The notes beneath the pieces are model-generated. The model was given only the letters and a program-made list of their open reading frames with translations, did no database searches and was not told where the DNA came from. From contig DATLUA010000046.1 of the NCBI GenBank assembly GCA_035533295.1, positions 1 to 64,000 of the forward strand: 64,000 bases of DNA. Reading direction: 5' to 3'. Of the stretch, positions 25,373 to 33,463 are shown piece by piece; positions within the stretch are counted from its first letter, which is position 1; each line of letters starts with the position of its first letter. Origin of the DNA: JAGWJU01 sp035533295. Lineage in GTDB: Bacteria > Elusimicrobiota > Elusimicrobia > UBA1565 > UBA9628. Position numbers and translations under genes: made by a program.

Positions 25373-26614
25373 ATGCCGACTTTCGCCTATAAAGCCAAGG
25401 GAAAAGACGGGGGCGTCCGCCAGGGCACGCTCGACGCCGCCGAGCGCCGCATCGCCATCGAGCTTCTGCGCTCCCAGAAGATGGTGGTGCTTGAAATCGG
25501 CGAAAAAAAACCGGGGCTGCTCGATGCGCTTAAAGAGCGCCTAAACTCAAGCGGAAAGGTCAAGTCCAAGGACTTGACGATGTTTTCCCGGCAGCTTTCC
25601 ACGCTTATCGGAGCGGGCGTTCCCATCGTGCAGGGCCTGTCCATCCTGGAGACCCAGGCTCAGAATCCGGCCTTCAAGAAGATCATCGTCGCGGTGCGCA
25701 CGGATATCGAGGGCGGGCTGTCCATCACCGACGCGATGAAAAAACATCCCGGGGCCTTTCCCGAACTCTATACGTCCATGGTCAAGGCCGGCGAACTGGG
25801 CGGAATTCTGGACACGATTTTGGAGCGTTTAACCTCGTACTTGGAGAACTCTGAGGCATTAAAGGCCAAGGTTAAATCCGCGATGATGTACCCGGCCGTG
25901 GTGCTTTCCATCTGCGCCCTGGTGACGGTTTTTCTTCTGACTTTCGTGGTGCCGACGTTCAAGGATATCTTTTCGGCTTTTGGGGGAACGCTGCCGCTGC
26001 CGACACAAATTCTGCTCAATATTTCGGCCATTTTGCGGACCTATTGGTACGCCTGGGTTCCCATTCCCATCGCTATCGGCTACGGGTTCAAGCGCTTCTG
26101 CAAGACGTCGTTCGGGAGAAAATGGGTGGACGCTCAAATCTTGAAGGCCCCGCTTTTTGGGACCATCCTGACCAAGGTCGCCATCGCGAAGCTCACGCGG
26201 ACCCTGGGAACGCTCATCAAATCGGGCGTTCCCATCATGCAGGGCTTGGAAACCGCCGCCGCCACCGCGGGCAACGTGGTCGTTGCGGAGGCGATTTTAT
26301 CCAGCCGGGAGTCCGTGCGCGAGGGCGGCAAGCTCACCGATCCGCTCAAGAAGTCCGGGCTTTTCCCGAACATGGTGACCTCCATGATTTCAGTCGGCGA
26401 GGAAACCGGAAGCCTTGACGCGATGCTTGGCAAAATCGCCGATTTCTACGACATGGAGGTGGACACCGCGGTCAAGGGACTGACCTCCATGATCGAGCCC
26501 ATCGTCATCGTTATCATGGGCATCATCGTGGGCTCCATCGTCATCGCGATGTTTTTGCCTATTTTCGATTTGGGGCAGTTGGCCTCGCAGATGGGGAACT
26601 CGAAGCACCACTAA
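25373..26614 (+). CDS. pilC: Type IV pilus inner-membrane platform protein PilC
   Basis: The 413-residue protein has two GspF domains, each with the F-x-R-Q-L-x-x-L-x-x-A-G-V-P pattern or its second-copy form (TRTLGTLIKSGVPIMQGLE). Three hydrophobic helices are visible, near residues 170-200, 225-245 and 380-405. It is the inner-membrane platform on which PilB and PilT act. Its last 56 bases overlap the 3' end of uvrC, which runs the other way. Confidence 0.95.
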   Translation: MPTFAYKAKGKDGGVRQGTLDAAERRIAIELLRSQKMVVLEIGEKKPGLLDALKERLNSSGKVKSKDLTMFSRQLSTLIGAGVPIVQGLSILETQAQNPAFKKIIVAVRTDIEGGLSITDAMKKHPGAFPELYTSMVKAGELGGILDTILERLTSYLENSEALKAKVKSAMMYPAVVLSICALVTVFLLTFVVPTFKDIFSAFGGTLPLPTQILLNISAILRTYWYAWVPIPIAIGYGFKRFCKTSFGRKWVDAQILKAPLFGTILTKVAIAKLTRTLGTLIKSGVPIMQGLETAAATAGNVVVAEAILSSRESVREGGKLTDPLKKSGLFPNMVTSMISVGEETGSLDAMLGKIADFYDMEVDTAVKGLTSMIEPIVIVIMGIIVGSIVIAMFLPIFDLGQLASQMGNSKHH

Positions 26615-27890
26615 GGAGTCCTTTCCCGCGCAGGTAGCGGTGATAGGTAATCGCGAAGCGGTGGGCTTCGTCCCGTAGCCGTTGCAGAAGCCGAAGGGCA
26701 GGGCGGTGGCGTTCCAGGATGATGGAGCGCGTCCGGCCGGGAATAAAAACTTCCTCAAGACGCTTGGCTAGGGACGCGATGGGGATGTCCAGCCCCAGGC
26801 GTTCGAGCGCCTGGCGCGCCGCGCCAAGCTGGCCCTTTCCGCCATCAATAAGGATGAGATCGGGCGCGTCGCTGGCGGCCCTTCCGCGGTAGCGACGAAA
26901 GACGGCCTCGGCCATGGACTTGAAGTCGTCGATGCCCGTGGTCTCGCGGATTTTGAAGCGTCGGTAATGATCCTTGTTCGACCTGCCTCCCTTGAAGCAG
27001 ACCATGGAGGCCACGGTGAAGCGTCCTTGAAAATGGGAAATGTCAAAGCATTCCACGTGGAAGGGCGTCCGCGCCAAGCCGAGCGCGTCCTTGAGGTCGG
27101 TGACGGCCTGCGATTCCAAAATCGGCGCTTCGACGTCCTCGGCGCGCAGGGCATTTAGACGCACCCGTTCGCCCATCTGGGCGATGGCTTGAAGATTATC
27201 GCGCAGAATCGCCGCGCGCTCGTACTCAAGAGCCTGCGCCGCTTGCCGCATCTCGGATTTAAGCTTTTCCTGTAGTCCGGCATAATCGCCTTGAAAGAAA
27301 AGCGCGGCGCGCTCCGCGATGGCATGGTAGCGCTCCGGGCTGATTTTCCCGGCGCACGGCGCCGGGCATTGGCCCGTATGGTAGTAGAGGCAAGAATGAA
27401 TCTTGCGCTCGGGAAGCGGTTTTTTAAGGCTGAAGTCCCAGCGGCAGGGACGCAGCGGGAAAAGCCGGCTTCGCCAAAGATAGCGTAAAAGACTTTTGAT
27501 GGAGGCGGCTTTGGGGTAGGGACCGAAGTAGGCGCTTTTATCCCGGACTTTCCGGCGGCTCATCGTCATGCGTGGGAAATTCTCGCCCAAGGTGATCTTG
27601 ACGTAGGGGTAGGACTTGTCGTCCTTCCACATCGAGTTGAAAAACGGCTGCTTCTCCTTGATAAGCTTGCGCTCCAAAAGCAGGGCTTCGCGCTCCGAGG
27701 CGCAGGGAATGTAATCGATGGCGCGAATAAGCGGCGTCAGCGCCGAGTTCTTGAGGTCGATCTTGGACGGGTTGAAGTATTGGGAGACGCGCTTGGCCAA
27801 ATCCACGGCCTTGCCGATATAAATGATGTTGCCGGCGGAATCGCGCATGAGGTAGACGCCGCAGGCGTGCGGAAGATGGGAAAGGTCCAT
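26559..27890 (-). CDS. uvrC: Excinuclease ABC subunit C, lacking the usual HhH tail
   Basis: The 443-residue protein has the GIY-YIG nuclease domain at the start (GVYLMRDSAGNIIYIGKA), a Cys-rich segment, the UVR interaction motif, and the RNase H-like second nuclease (VECFDISHFQG, LILIDGGKGQL, RDEAHRFAITYHR). It makes both incisions in nucleotide excision repair. It ends about 20 residues after the second nuclease, whereas typical UvrC has about 600 residues with a tandem helix-hairpin-helix DNA-binding tail. The last 56 bases are antisense to pilC and code for a Ser/Pro/Arg-rich end. Confidence 0.92.
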   Translation of the reverse strand: MDLSHLPHACGVYLMRDSAGNIIYIGKAVDLAKRVSQYFNPSKIDLKNSALTPLIRAIDYIPCASEREALLLERKLIKEKQPFFNSMWKDDKSYPYVKITLGENFPRMTMSRRKVRDKSAYFGPYPKAASIKSLLRYLWRSRLFPLRPCRWDFSLKKPLPERKIHSCLYYHTGQCPAPCAGKISPERYHAIAERAALFFQGDYAGLQEKLKSEMRQAAQALEYERAAILRDNLQAIAQMGERVRLNALRAEDVEAPILESQAVTDLKDALGLARTPFHVECFDISHFQGRFTVASMVCFKGGRSNKDHYRRFKIRETTGIDDFKSMAEAVFRRYRGRAASDAPDLILIDGGKGQLGAARQALERLGLDIPIASLAKRLEEVFIPGRTRSIILERHRPALRLLQRLRDEAHRFAITYHRYLRGKGLLSGASSSPSARPTAPNRK

Positions 27891-27911
27891 GATTTTGCCG
27901 AGCCTTCCTAA

Positions 27912-27917
27912 ATTATA
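27912..27917 (-). promoter_or_regulatory. -10 box of uvrC
   Basis: A perfect TATAAT on the minus strand lies 21 bases before the uvrC ATG at 27890. AGGAAGG follows between them. No good -35 box is seen. Confidence 0.45.
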
Positions 27918-27953
27918 GGTTTTCGCGCCGGGATGCGGAGAAACAGCGTCTGG

Positions 27954-28301
27954 CTAGCGCAGGGGTTCGACAACAACGGCCGTGCCGTAGGCAAGGACTT
28001 CGCTGATGCCCGCCATGACCTCCGTCGCGTCGTAGCGGACCCCGACCACGGCGTTGGCGCCGAGCTCTTCGGCGTGCGCAAGCATGAGTTCGAAAGCGTC
28101 GTTGCGTGCCCGCTCGCATAGGCCCGTATAGAGGGTAATGTTCCCGCCGAAAATAGACTGAATGCCCGCCGCGAAGTTGCCTATGATGGAGCGTGAGCGC
28201 ACGATGATGCCGCGCACCACGCCTAGGTTCTTAGCGATGCGGCAGCCGTCGATGGTAAACGCGGTGGTGGTGAGCGCGTGCTCGATGCGGGAATTCGGCA
28301 T
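27954..28301 (-). CDS. YbjQ/UPF0145 family protein
   Basis: The product is taken from ATG 28301 (115 residues); an upstream extension is open but not conserved-looking. It has the family pattern: TTAFTIDGCRIAKNLGVVRG, then R-S-R-S-I-I-G-N, a helix with R-x-x-A-F-E-x-M-x-x-H-A-E-E-L-G-A-N-A-V-V-G-V-R-Y-D and a final strand A-Y-G-T-A-V-V-V. These small proteins form pentamers and have no settled function. It lies upstream of uvrC on the same strand, with 63 bases between. Confidence 0.85.
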   Translation of the reverse strand: MPNSRIEHALTTTAFTIDGCRIAKNLGVVRGIIVRSRSIIGNFAAGIQSIFGGNITLYTGLCERARNDAFELMLAHAEELGANAVVGVRYDATEVMAGISEVLAYGTAVVVEPLR

Positions 28302-28345
28302 GGGGCGATTATAGCGGAAAAGCCGGCGCGGGGCAACGCTCGCGC

Positions 28346-28375
28346 TTGTTCGACGCGGTGGGGAAAAGATAAAAT
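28346..28375 (+). promoter_or_regulatory. Promoter of the haem-related trio, placed for leaderless transcription
   Basis: TTGTTC (28346-28351) and TAAAAT (28370-28375) are 18 bases apart. The -10 ends 6 bases before the ATG at 28382. Confidence 0.45.
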
Positions 28376-28381
28376 CACTCC

Positions 28382-29125
28382 ATGCCCGAAACAGAAACAA
28401 AGAAGGACGCGCCCGTCATCACGGATTTGCGCGAGCGCGGACGCGCCGCGGACGGCTCCGTGCAGTTTTCCGAGCGCCGGCTCTTCATGAGCTTTTCGGC
28501 TTTCGGCGGCGCGCGAGACTTTTCGCGGCTCATAGAGGCCCTCGATGCGGCCAAGATTCCGGCCGCGCTCTACGCCGACTTGCACGACCCGCGCGGGGCA
28601 GGGCTTTTGACCATGAGCGAGGATCCGTCCTTCTTCGTGGGCGAGCTGCGCAAGTTCTGCAACGCCGGGCCCTTCGCCGATTTGGAGTTGAAGCCCTCCT
28701 ACGCCATGGCCGGCCGCACCTACGCCTTGGGCCATGAGCCCAACTTGGACGATTGGCTCGTCGACCGCCCGCGCCGCGTGGCGCTGGACCCCGAATGGCC
28801 TTGGGCGGTGTGGTATCCCCTGCGGCGTACGGGCGCCTTCGCGGCCCTGCCTGCCGAGGAGCAGATCAAGATTCTGCGCGAGCACGGCGCCATCGGCCAC
28901 GCCTTTGGCAGCGCGGGACTCGGCAAGGACATCCGCCTCGACTGCCACGGCATGGACCCAGCCGACAACGATTTCGTCATCGGGCTTTTGGGCCAAGCTC
29001 TCCACCCTTTGTCCGCCCTGGTCGCCGCGATGCGCAAGACCAAGCAGACTTCGGGCTACATCGAACATATGGGGCCCTTTTTCGTCGGCAAGGCCGTGTG
29101 GCAGTTTAAGGAGAAAATCTCATGA
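28382..29125 (+). CDS. Chlorite dismutase-family (HemQ-like) haem protein
   Basis: The 247-residue protein shows the conserved C-terminal half of the Cld/HemQ family: WAVWYPLRRTGAF, EEQIKILREHGAIGHAFG with the expected axial His, then DIRLDCHGMDPADNDFVIG, MRKTKQTSGYI and GPFFVGKAVW. HemQ members decarboxylate coprohaem to protohaem; other members break down chlorite or are uncharacterised. A DUF420 protein of the type linked to cytochrome oxidase maturation is two genes downstream, which favours a haem-pathway role. Stop and next start overlap (ATGA). Confidence 0.8.
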   Translation: MPETETKKDAPVITDLRERGRAADGSVQFSERRLFMSFSAFGGARDFSRLIEALDAAKIPAALYADLHDPRGAGLLTMSEDPSFFVGELRKFCNAGPFADLELKPSYAMAGRTYALGHEPNLDDWLVDRPRRVALDPEWPWAVWYPLRRTGAFAALPAEEQIKILREHGAIGHAFGSAGLGKDIRLDCHGMDPADNDFVIGLLGQALHPLSALVAAMRKTKQTSGYIEHMGPFFVGKAVWQFKEKIS

Positions 29126-29532
29126 GCGAAAACCGCACCTTTAAAGTGTCCATGTCGGAGCGCTGCTTCCGCTTTAAGCCGGACGCCCTGGGAAACCATG
29201 CGCCGCCCAAGCCCGGCGTCTACGAGTTCGTGACATTTCATCCGGACGGGAAGCCGGAAGTGCTTTTCGTGGGCGCGGCGCTGGGAACCGAGACCGTCCA
29301 GGATGCTTTGGCCGGGCACATGGCGGGCAAGGCTAAGCCGGGCGCGGATGAGCTCTTCGTCGCGGCCAAGGACGTCTACTTCGACTACGTGGCCAACGCG
29401 GATATCGGATCGATCGAGGATTTGAAGGACATCGCGGCCGCCTTGGTCCAAAAGCACAAACCGAAATTCAATCTCGGCGGCCCCGCCTTCACCGGTCGCT
29501 ACGCCGCGGTTTCGATCGAAGAAATCGACTGA
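29122..29532 (+). CDS. Uncharacterised protein, possibly a degenerate GIY-YIG fold
   Basis: The 136-residue protein is not recognised. Its middle (PPKPGVYEFVTF, then PEVLFVGAAL) recalls the beta-hairpin of GIY-YIG domains, where G-V-Y and Y-V-G occur. The ending (LVQKHKPKFNLGG) recalls the E-x-x-L-I-x-x-x-x-P-x-x-N part. The catalytic Arg is not evident, so nuclease activity is not claimed. It is translationally coupled to the chlorite-dismutase family gene. Confidence 0.5.
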   Translation: MSENRTFKVSMSERCFRFKPDALGNHAPPKPGVYEFVTFHPDGKPEVLFVGAALGTETVQDALAGHMAGKAKPGADELFVAAKDVYFDYVANADIGSIEDLKDIAAALVQKHKPKFNLGGPAFTGRYAAVSIEEID

Positions 29533-29541
29533 AGGGGAAAG

Positions 29542-29949
29542 TTGAGGCTCTCGTCGGTTCCGCTCTTAAACGCCTGCTTGAACGCTTCTGCGGGCGTTTT
29601 TCTCGTCGCGGGCTACGTTTTCGTTAAGCGCGGCCGGTTTTTCGCCCACCGCGTGTGCATGCTCTCGGCTCTGGGCTGCTCGGCCCTCTTCCTGACCGGC
29701 TACCTCTACTACCACTTCCGCGCGGGCGTGGTCTACTACCATGGCGCCTGGCGCGCTCTCTACTTCTCGATTTTGGGCACGCACACGGTGCTGGCGGTCA
29801 TCATCGCGCCCTTGGCGATTTACACCGCGTCCTTGGCCTTGCGGGGGCGTTTCGAGATGCACAAGAAGTGGGCCAAGCGCGCGCTTCCCATCTGGCTCTA
29901 CGTGTCCGTGACCGGCGTCGTGATCTACGCGCTACTCTTCGGCTTCTAG
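29542..29949 (+). CDS. DUF420-family membrane protein
   Basis: The 135-residue protein has four membrane helices and the DUF420 pattern: L-L-N-A-x-x-N near the start, AHRVCMLSALGCSALFLTGY, YYHFRAGV, a helix with G-T-H-T-V-L-A and RGRFEMHKKWAKRALPIWLY. Several His residues could hold haem or copper. Members are associated with cytochrome oxidase assembly (CtaM-like). The start is TTG with AGGGGAAAG immediately upstream. Confidence 0.75.
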   Translation: MRLSSVPLLNACLNASAGVFLVAGYVFVKRGRFFAHRVCMLSALGCSALFLTGYLYYHFRAGVVYYHGAWRALYFSILGTHTVLAVIIAPLAIYTASLALRGRFEMHKKWAKRALPIWLYVSVTGVVIYALLFGF

Positions 29950-29968
29950 GCTAAGCGCCGTCTGCGGG

Positions 29969-30289
29969 CTAGACGCTAAACGAGGTGCCGCAGGAGCAGG
30001 TGCTCTTGGCGTGTGGGTTCTGGATGCGAAAGCCGGCTTCCATTAAGGATTCGAAGTAGTCCACCTGCGAACCGCCGATGAAGAAGTCCGAGCGCGGGTC
30101 TACCACGGCCTTGGCGCCGAAGCCCTCGAAGACGATGTCCTCGGGTGCGACCTGGTCCGAAATGTCGAACTGGTAGCTCAGCCCGGAGCAGCCGCCGGTG
30201 CCGACCTTGACGCGCAGGCAGGGCGTAGCACCCTTTTTAGCGGCCATGTCCTTGATTCTGGACGCGGCCTTCTCGGTTAAAGTCACCAT
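29969..30289 (-). CDS. A-type iron-sulfur cluster carrier (IscA/ErpA family), copy 1
   Basis: The 106-residue protein has the three conserved cysteines of A-type carriers: one in GTGGCSGLSYQF and two in CSCGTSF. It would carry Fe-S clusters to apoproteins. It is followed upstream, 7 bases away on the same strand, by a second A-type gene; the pair is transcribed together. IscA, ErpA and SufA cannot be told apart by eye. Confidence 0.9.
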   Translation of the reverse strand: MVTLTEKAASRIKDMAAKKGATPCLRVKVGTGGCSGLSYQFDISDQVAPEDIVFEGFGAKAVVDPRSDFFIGGSQVDYFESLMEAGFRIQNPHAKSTCSCGTSFSV

Positions 30290-30296
30290 GGCGGGT

Positions 30297-30620
30297 TTAG
30301 AACTGCTTGGATTTTCCGCAGCCGCAGGATCCCTTTTCCAAGGGATTCTTGATGCGGAATCCAGAGCTCATCGCGTCATCGGCGTAATCGATGACGGCCT
30401 CATCAAGCAAGGAAACGCTGGCGGGATCCACCAGCACGTCGAAGCCCTTCTGGGGCAACACGACGTCCTCGGGCTTTTTTTCATCGAAGCTCAGGGCGTA
30501 TTCGTAGCCGGCGCAGCCGGAAGGCTTTAAACCTACACGCAGGCTCTTGCCGCGGTAGCTTTCGTCCGAGGCCAGGAAGGACTGGACTTTCTCAACGGCT
30601 TTTTCAGTCAGCGTGAACAT
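30297..30620 (-). CDS. A-type iron-sulfur cluster carrier (IscA/ErpA family), copy 2
   Basis: The 107-residue protein has the same fold with cysteines in PSGCAGYEY and GSCGCGKS. It differs clearly from the neighbouring copy in sequence, so it is not a recent duplicate. It is the first gene of the pair; CAGGAG lies 7 bases upstream of its ATG. Confidence 0.9.
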   Translation of the reverse strand: MFTLTEKAVEKVQSFLASDESYRGKSLRVGLKPSGCAGYEYALSFDEKKPEDVVLPQKGFDVLVDPASVSLLDEAVIDYADDAMSSGFRIKNPLEKGSCGCGKSKQF

Positions 30621-30649
30621 TGGAATCTCCTGAGATTAAGGCTATGAGT

Positions 30650-30655
30650 AGTATA
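30650..30655 (-). promoter_or_regulatory. -10 box of the A-type carrier pair
   Basis: TATACT on the minus strand lies 29 bases before the ATG at 30620, with a CAGGAG ribosome site between. No good -35 is seen. Confidence 0.4.
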
Positions 30656-30714
30656 CCCCCGACGGACGTGCCGGGTCAAGGAGCGTCAGGCCGTTATGAA
30701 ATCGTAACATGGGA

Positions 30715-30730
30715 CGCCTAAAATAAGGCG
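30715..30730 (+). promoter_or_regulatory. -10 box inside a perfect dyad, upstream of the coiled-coil gene
   Basis: TAAAAT (30719-30724) lies inside the dyad CGCCT-AAAATA-AGGCG (30715-30730). The ATG is at 30737, so the leader would be a few bases long. The dyad may be an operator or may form a hairpin. Confidence 0.4.
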
Positions 30731-30736
30731 CTGCCC

Positions 30737-33448
30737 ATGGGCGAAGAAAACTTTAAGTTGGAATCGGTTAATGACGTGGAGACCGCGCGCCTAGCCCTGC
30801 GCTGGGCGCTCGAGCGCCTGCGCAAAGCTTCCGAGGATTTGGCCGCGACCAAGGACGAGCGGGACAAGGCCGCTGCGGAGGCCGCGCGTCTTTCCGAGGA
30901 GGCCGCCCGCAAGGACGCGGCCATGTCGCGCTGGAAGGAGACTATCCGGCTCTGGGAGTCCTCCATCAAGGACCATAAGGCCATGGAGGAGTCCCTGCGC
31001 GAGGACCTGCGCAAGGAAATTCTGCAGGAGAAAAACGTCGTCGAGCGCGAGACGCGCCGACAGTCCGAGATGCAGATCGCGGCTCTTCAGCGCGAACTCG
31101 CCGAACGGGAAGCTCAAATCGGGGCCTTGAAGAGGACGGCCATCGACGCGACTCGGGACGCCAAAATCCACGCGGAGCGAGAGACGGAAACTCTGCTCGA
31201 ACGGCAAACCCGCGCCCTGGAGGAAGAAAAACGCGCGTTTTTGGACCGCTTGCGCGCGCAGGAAGACGAGATGCTGCGCCGCGGGCGCCAAGCCGCCGCC
31301 TCGGAGCAAAAGGCGCTGGAAGACCGCCGCGCCGCATTGGAGGCCGACTTCGCGGCCCGCCGCGCGGCCATCGAAGAGGACTTTCGCCGCCGCGTCGCTG
31401 AGGAGTCCGCGCGATTAGACGAGCGCGTGCGCGCCGAGCGGCAAAAAGACGCCCAGATTTTAAAGGACAAGGGAGCCGCCCTGGAGTCTCAGGCGCGCGA
31501 GCAAACCGAGCGCCTTTCCGAGCGCTACGCCGCGCTGGAAAAAGAGTGCCGCGAGCGCTTCGAGGCCATGGAGCGCGACTTGCTCGCCGACAAGGACAAA
31601 CGTCTGTCGGAAGAGCGGCAGATTCTCCAGCGCGCCTTTGCGGATAAGGAAAAGGATTTGGTGCGCGCGGCGGCGTCCTCCGCGGCGACGGCTCTGGAAC
31701 GCGAAAAGGCGCTCTGGGCCGAGCATCAGGAGAGAATCGCGCGCTCCTTGGCCGAGGCGCGCGAGCAGATGCTCTCTGAGCGCCGCCAGTTCGAGCAGGA
31801 TTTGGAAGCCAAGCGCAAGGAATTAGAGGCCCAGGCGGCCGCGTCCTTAGCCGAGCGCGCGCGAGCGCTTGCGCAATCTCACGAGGAGCGCCTGGCCCAG
31901 GCCCACGCGCAGTTCTCCGCGCAGGTCGAGGCCGAAAAAAAGAGCGCGTCGGCGGCCTACGAGCGCCGTGAGGCGCGCCTTCGGGAGGAACTCTCCGAGC
32001 AGCAGGTCCGTTGGACGGCCGAAAAGGAGCGCGGGCAGGAGGAACTGCGCCGGGAACTGGCCGAGAAAAGTCTGCGGGAGTCGTCCGAAATGGATGCGCG
32101 GCTTTCGGAGCGGCAAAAAGCCTTGGAGGAGGACGCTCGGCGCAAGCTGGCTCAGGACATGGAGTCTTTGCGCGCGCGCTTCGGCCACCATGAGCGGGAG
32201 CTTGAAGGCCGCATGCGTTCCTGGCAGATGCAGATGGAGGAGCAGGTTCGTCGCGAAAAGGCCGAGTGGCTCACCGCGGCCGAGAAAGATTTGCAGTCCC
32301 GCCGGACGGAGTTGGAGCGTCTGCGCGCGGACAACGAAGCCCGCGTGCAGGAAACCGCCAACAAATTCGAGGCCGCGCGGGCGCAGAAGGAAAAAATCGC
32401 GCGCGACGAGCTCGCCCTTCGTGAGGCGAAGTTGGAGGAGGAGCTTGGCCGCCGCGAAGACGCGGCGCGCGCGCGTTACGAGGATCTATTGGCCAAGGAA
32501 AGAGCGGCCATGGAAAAACGTCTGGTGGAGCGTGAGGAGGCCCTCCGGCAGCGGCTCGAAAGCGACCGGGCGGCCTCCGAGCGCGATCAGGCCAGGCGCA
32601 TGCAGGATTTCACGCGCGGCTTGGAGGCCAAGAGCGCGCAGAAGGAGCAGGAGCTGCGCGGCTTGGTTGACGGACGGCTCGCCGATCTCTCGCGCACCGA
32701 GGCGCAGTTGAGGGAATCCTGGGCCGCCAAGGAAGCCCAGATGCAGAAAGCCTTCGCGGAGCGGGAATCCCGCTGGCTCGCTTCCCAAAACGAGGTGCTG
32801 GCCCGCGAGCGCGCGCTTTTGGAGCAGGAGTGGGCGCGCGAGACCGGAGAACGCCGCGCGCGCTTTGAAGCACAGCTTCAGGAACGGCAAAAGGCGCTGG
32901 AGTTGAAGTCCGCTGAGCTTGAGCGCCGCATGCAGGAGCAGTGGAACCAGCGGGAGGATGCCTGGAATCGCACCAAGCGCGAGGCTCTGGATCTGGAAAT
33001 CGCGTCCTTGCGCGCGGATTTCGCGGCCAAGGAAAAGGACTTGGACAAGCACCTCAAGGAGCGGGAGAAGTCCCTGGCCCTGCGCAAGCGCGAACTCGAG
33101 GATGAGTTTGAGGCCAAGGCGCGCGCCGCAGCTTCGGAGTTGGTGCTTGAGCGCGAGGCCCTGCGCGGACAGCACGAGCGGCGCCTACGGGAAGTTGAAG
33201 CCGAAAAGCAAAAGACCGGGACATGGCTCATGCAAAAGGAGCAGGAGCTAAGCGATAATTTCCAGAAAGTCGAGCAGACCTTGCGCAACGAGCTTCATGC
33301 CGCGCGCTTGGAGCAAGCCGCGGAATATGACGAGAAGGTCCGCCGCTTGGCCGAGGAGCGCTTGCTCCTGCAGAAAGAGCACGAGCAGAAGTTGCGCGAT
33401 TTGGAGGCCAGATACCAGCGGAATGCCGGGCAAAAAGGCGCGTCTTAG
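30737..33448 (+). CDS. Long coiled-coil protein of unknown function
   Basis: The 903-residue product is almost entirely charged heptad-type sequence rich in Glu, Arg, Ala, Lys and Leu, from about residue 20 to 890. It has no signal peptide, no membrane helix, no Walker motif and only a short non-coil N-terminus (GEENFKLESVNDVETARLAL). It therefore lacks the head domains of SMC or RecN proteins. Proteins of this shape are often cytoskeletal or spacer elements in bacteria, but similarity among coiled coils is not evidence of function. It has its own promoter and is followed by ccdA. Confidence 0.75.
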   Translation: MGEENFKLESVNDVETARLALRWALERLRKASEDLAATKDERDKAAAEAARLSEEAARKDAAMSRWKETIRLWESSIKDHKAMEESLREDLRKEILQEKNVVERETRRQSEMQIAALQRELAEREAQIGALKRTAIDATRDAKIHAERETETLLERQTRALEEEKRAFLDRLRAQEDEMLRRGRQAAASEQKALEDRRAALEADFAARRAAIEEDFRRRVAEESARLDERVRAERQKDAQILKDKGAALESQAREQTERLSERYAALEKECRERFEAMERDLLADKDKRLSEERQILQRAFADKEKDLVRAAASSAATALEREKALWAEHQERIARSLAEAREQMLSERRQFEQDLEAKRKELEAQAAASLAERARALAQSHEERLAQAHAQFSAQVEAEKKSASAAYERREARLREELSEQQVRWTAEKERGQEELRRELAEKSLRESSEMDARLSERQKALEEDARRKLAQDMESLRARFGHHERELEGRMRSWQMQMEEQVRREKAEWLTAAEKDLQSRRTELERLRADNEARVQETANKFEAARAQKEKIARDELALREAKLEEELGRREDAARARYEDLLAKERAAMEKRLVEREEALRQRLESDRAASERDQARRMQDFTRGLEAKSAQKEQELRGLVDGRLADLSRTEAQLRESWAAKEAQMQKAFAERESRWLASQNEVLARERALLEQEWARETGERRARFEAQLQERQKALELKSAELERRMQEQWNQREDAWNRTKREALDLEIASLRADFAAKEKDLDKHLKEREKSLALRKRELEDEFEAKARAAASELVLEREALRGQHERRLREVEAEKQKTGTWLMQKEQELSDNFQKVEQTLRNELHAARLEQAAEYDEKVRRLAEERLLLQKEHEQKLRDLEARYQRNAGQKGAS

Positions 33449-33451
33449 GCA

Positions 33452-33457
33452 TAAAAT
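33452..33457 (+). promoter_or_regulatory. -10 box of ccdA-tlpA, placed for leaderless transcription
   Basis: TAAAAT lies within a small dyad GCAT-AAA-ATGC (33449-33459) and ends 6 bases before the GTG at 33464. Confidence 0.35.
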
Positions 33458-33463
33458 GCTAAA

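Noticed and set aside
29122..29532. GIY-YIG nuclease
   Set aside because: Only the outline of the fold is suggested and catalytic residues are not seen, so it is listed as uncharacterised.
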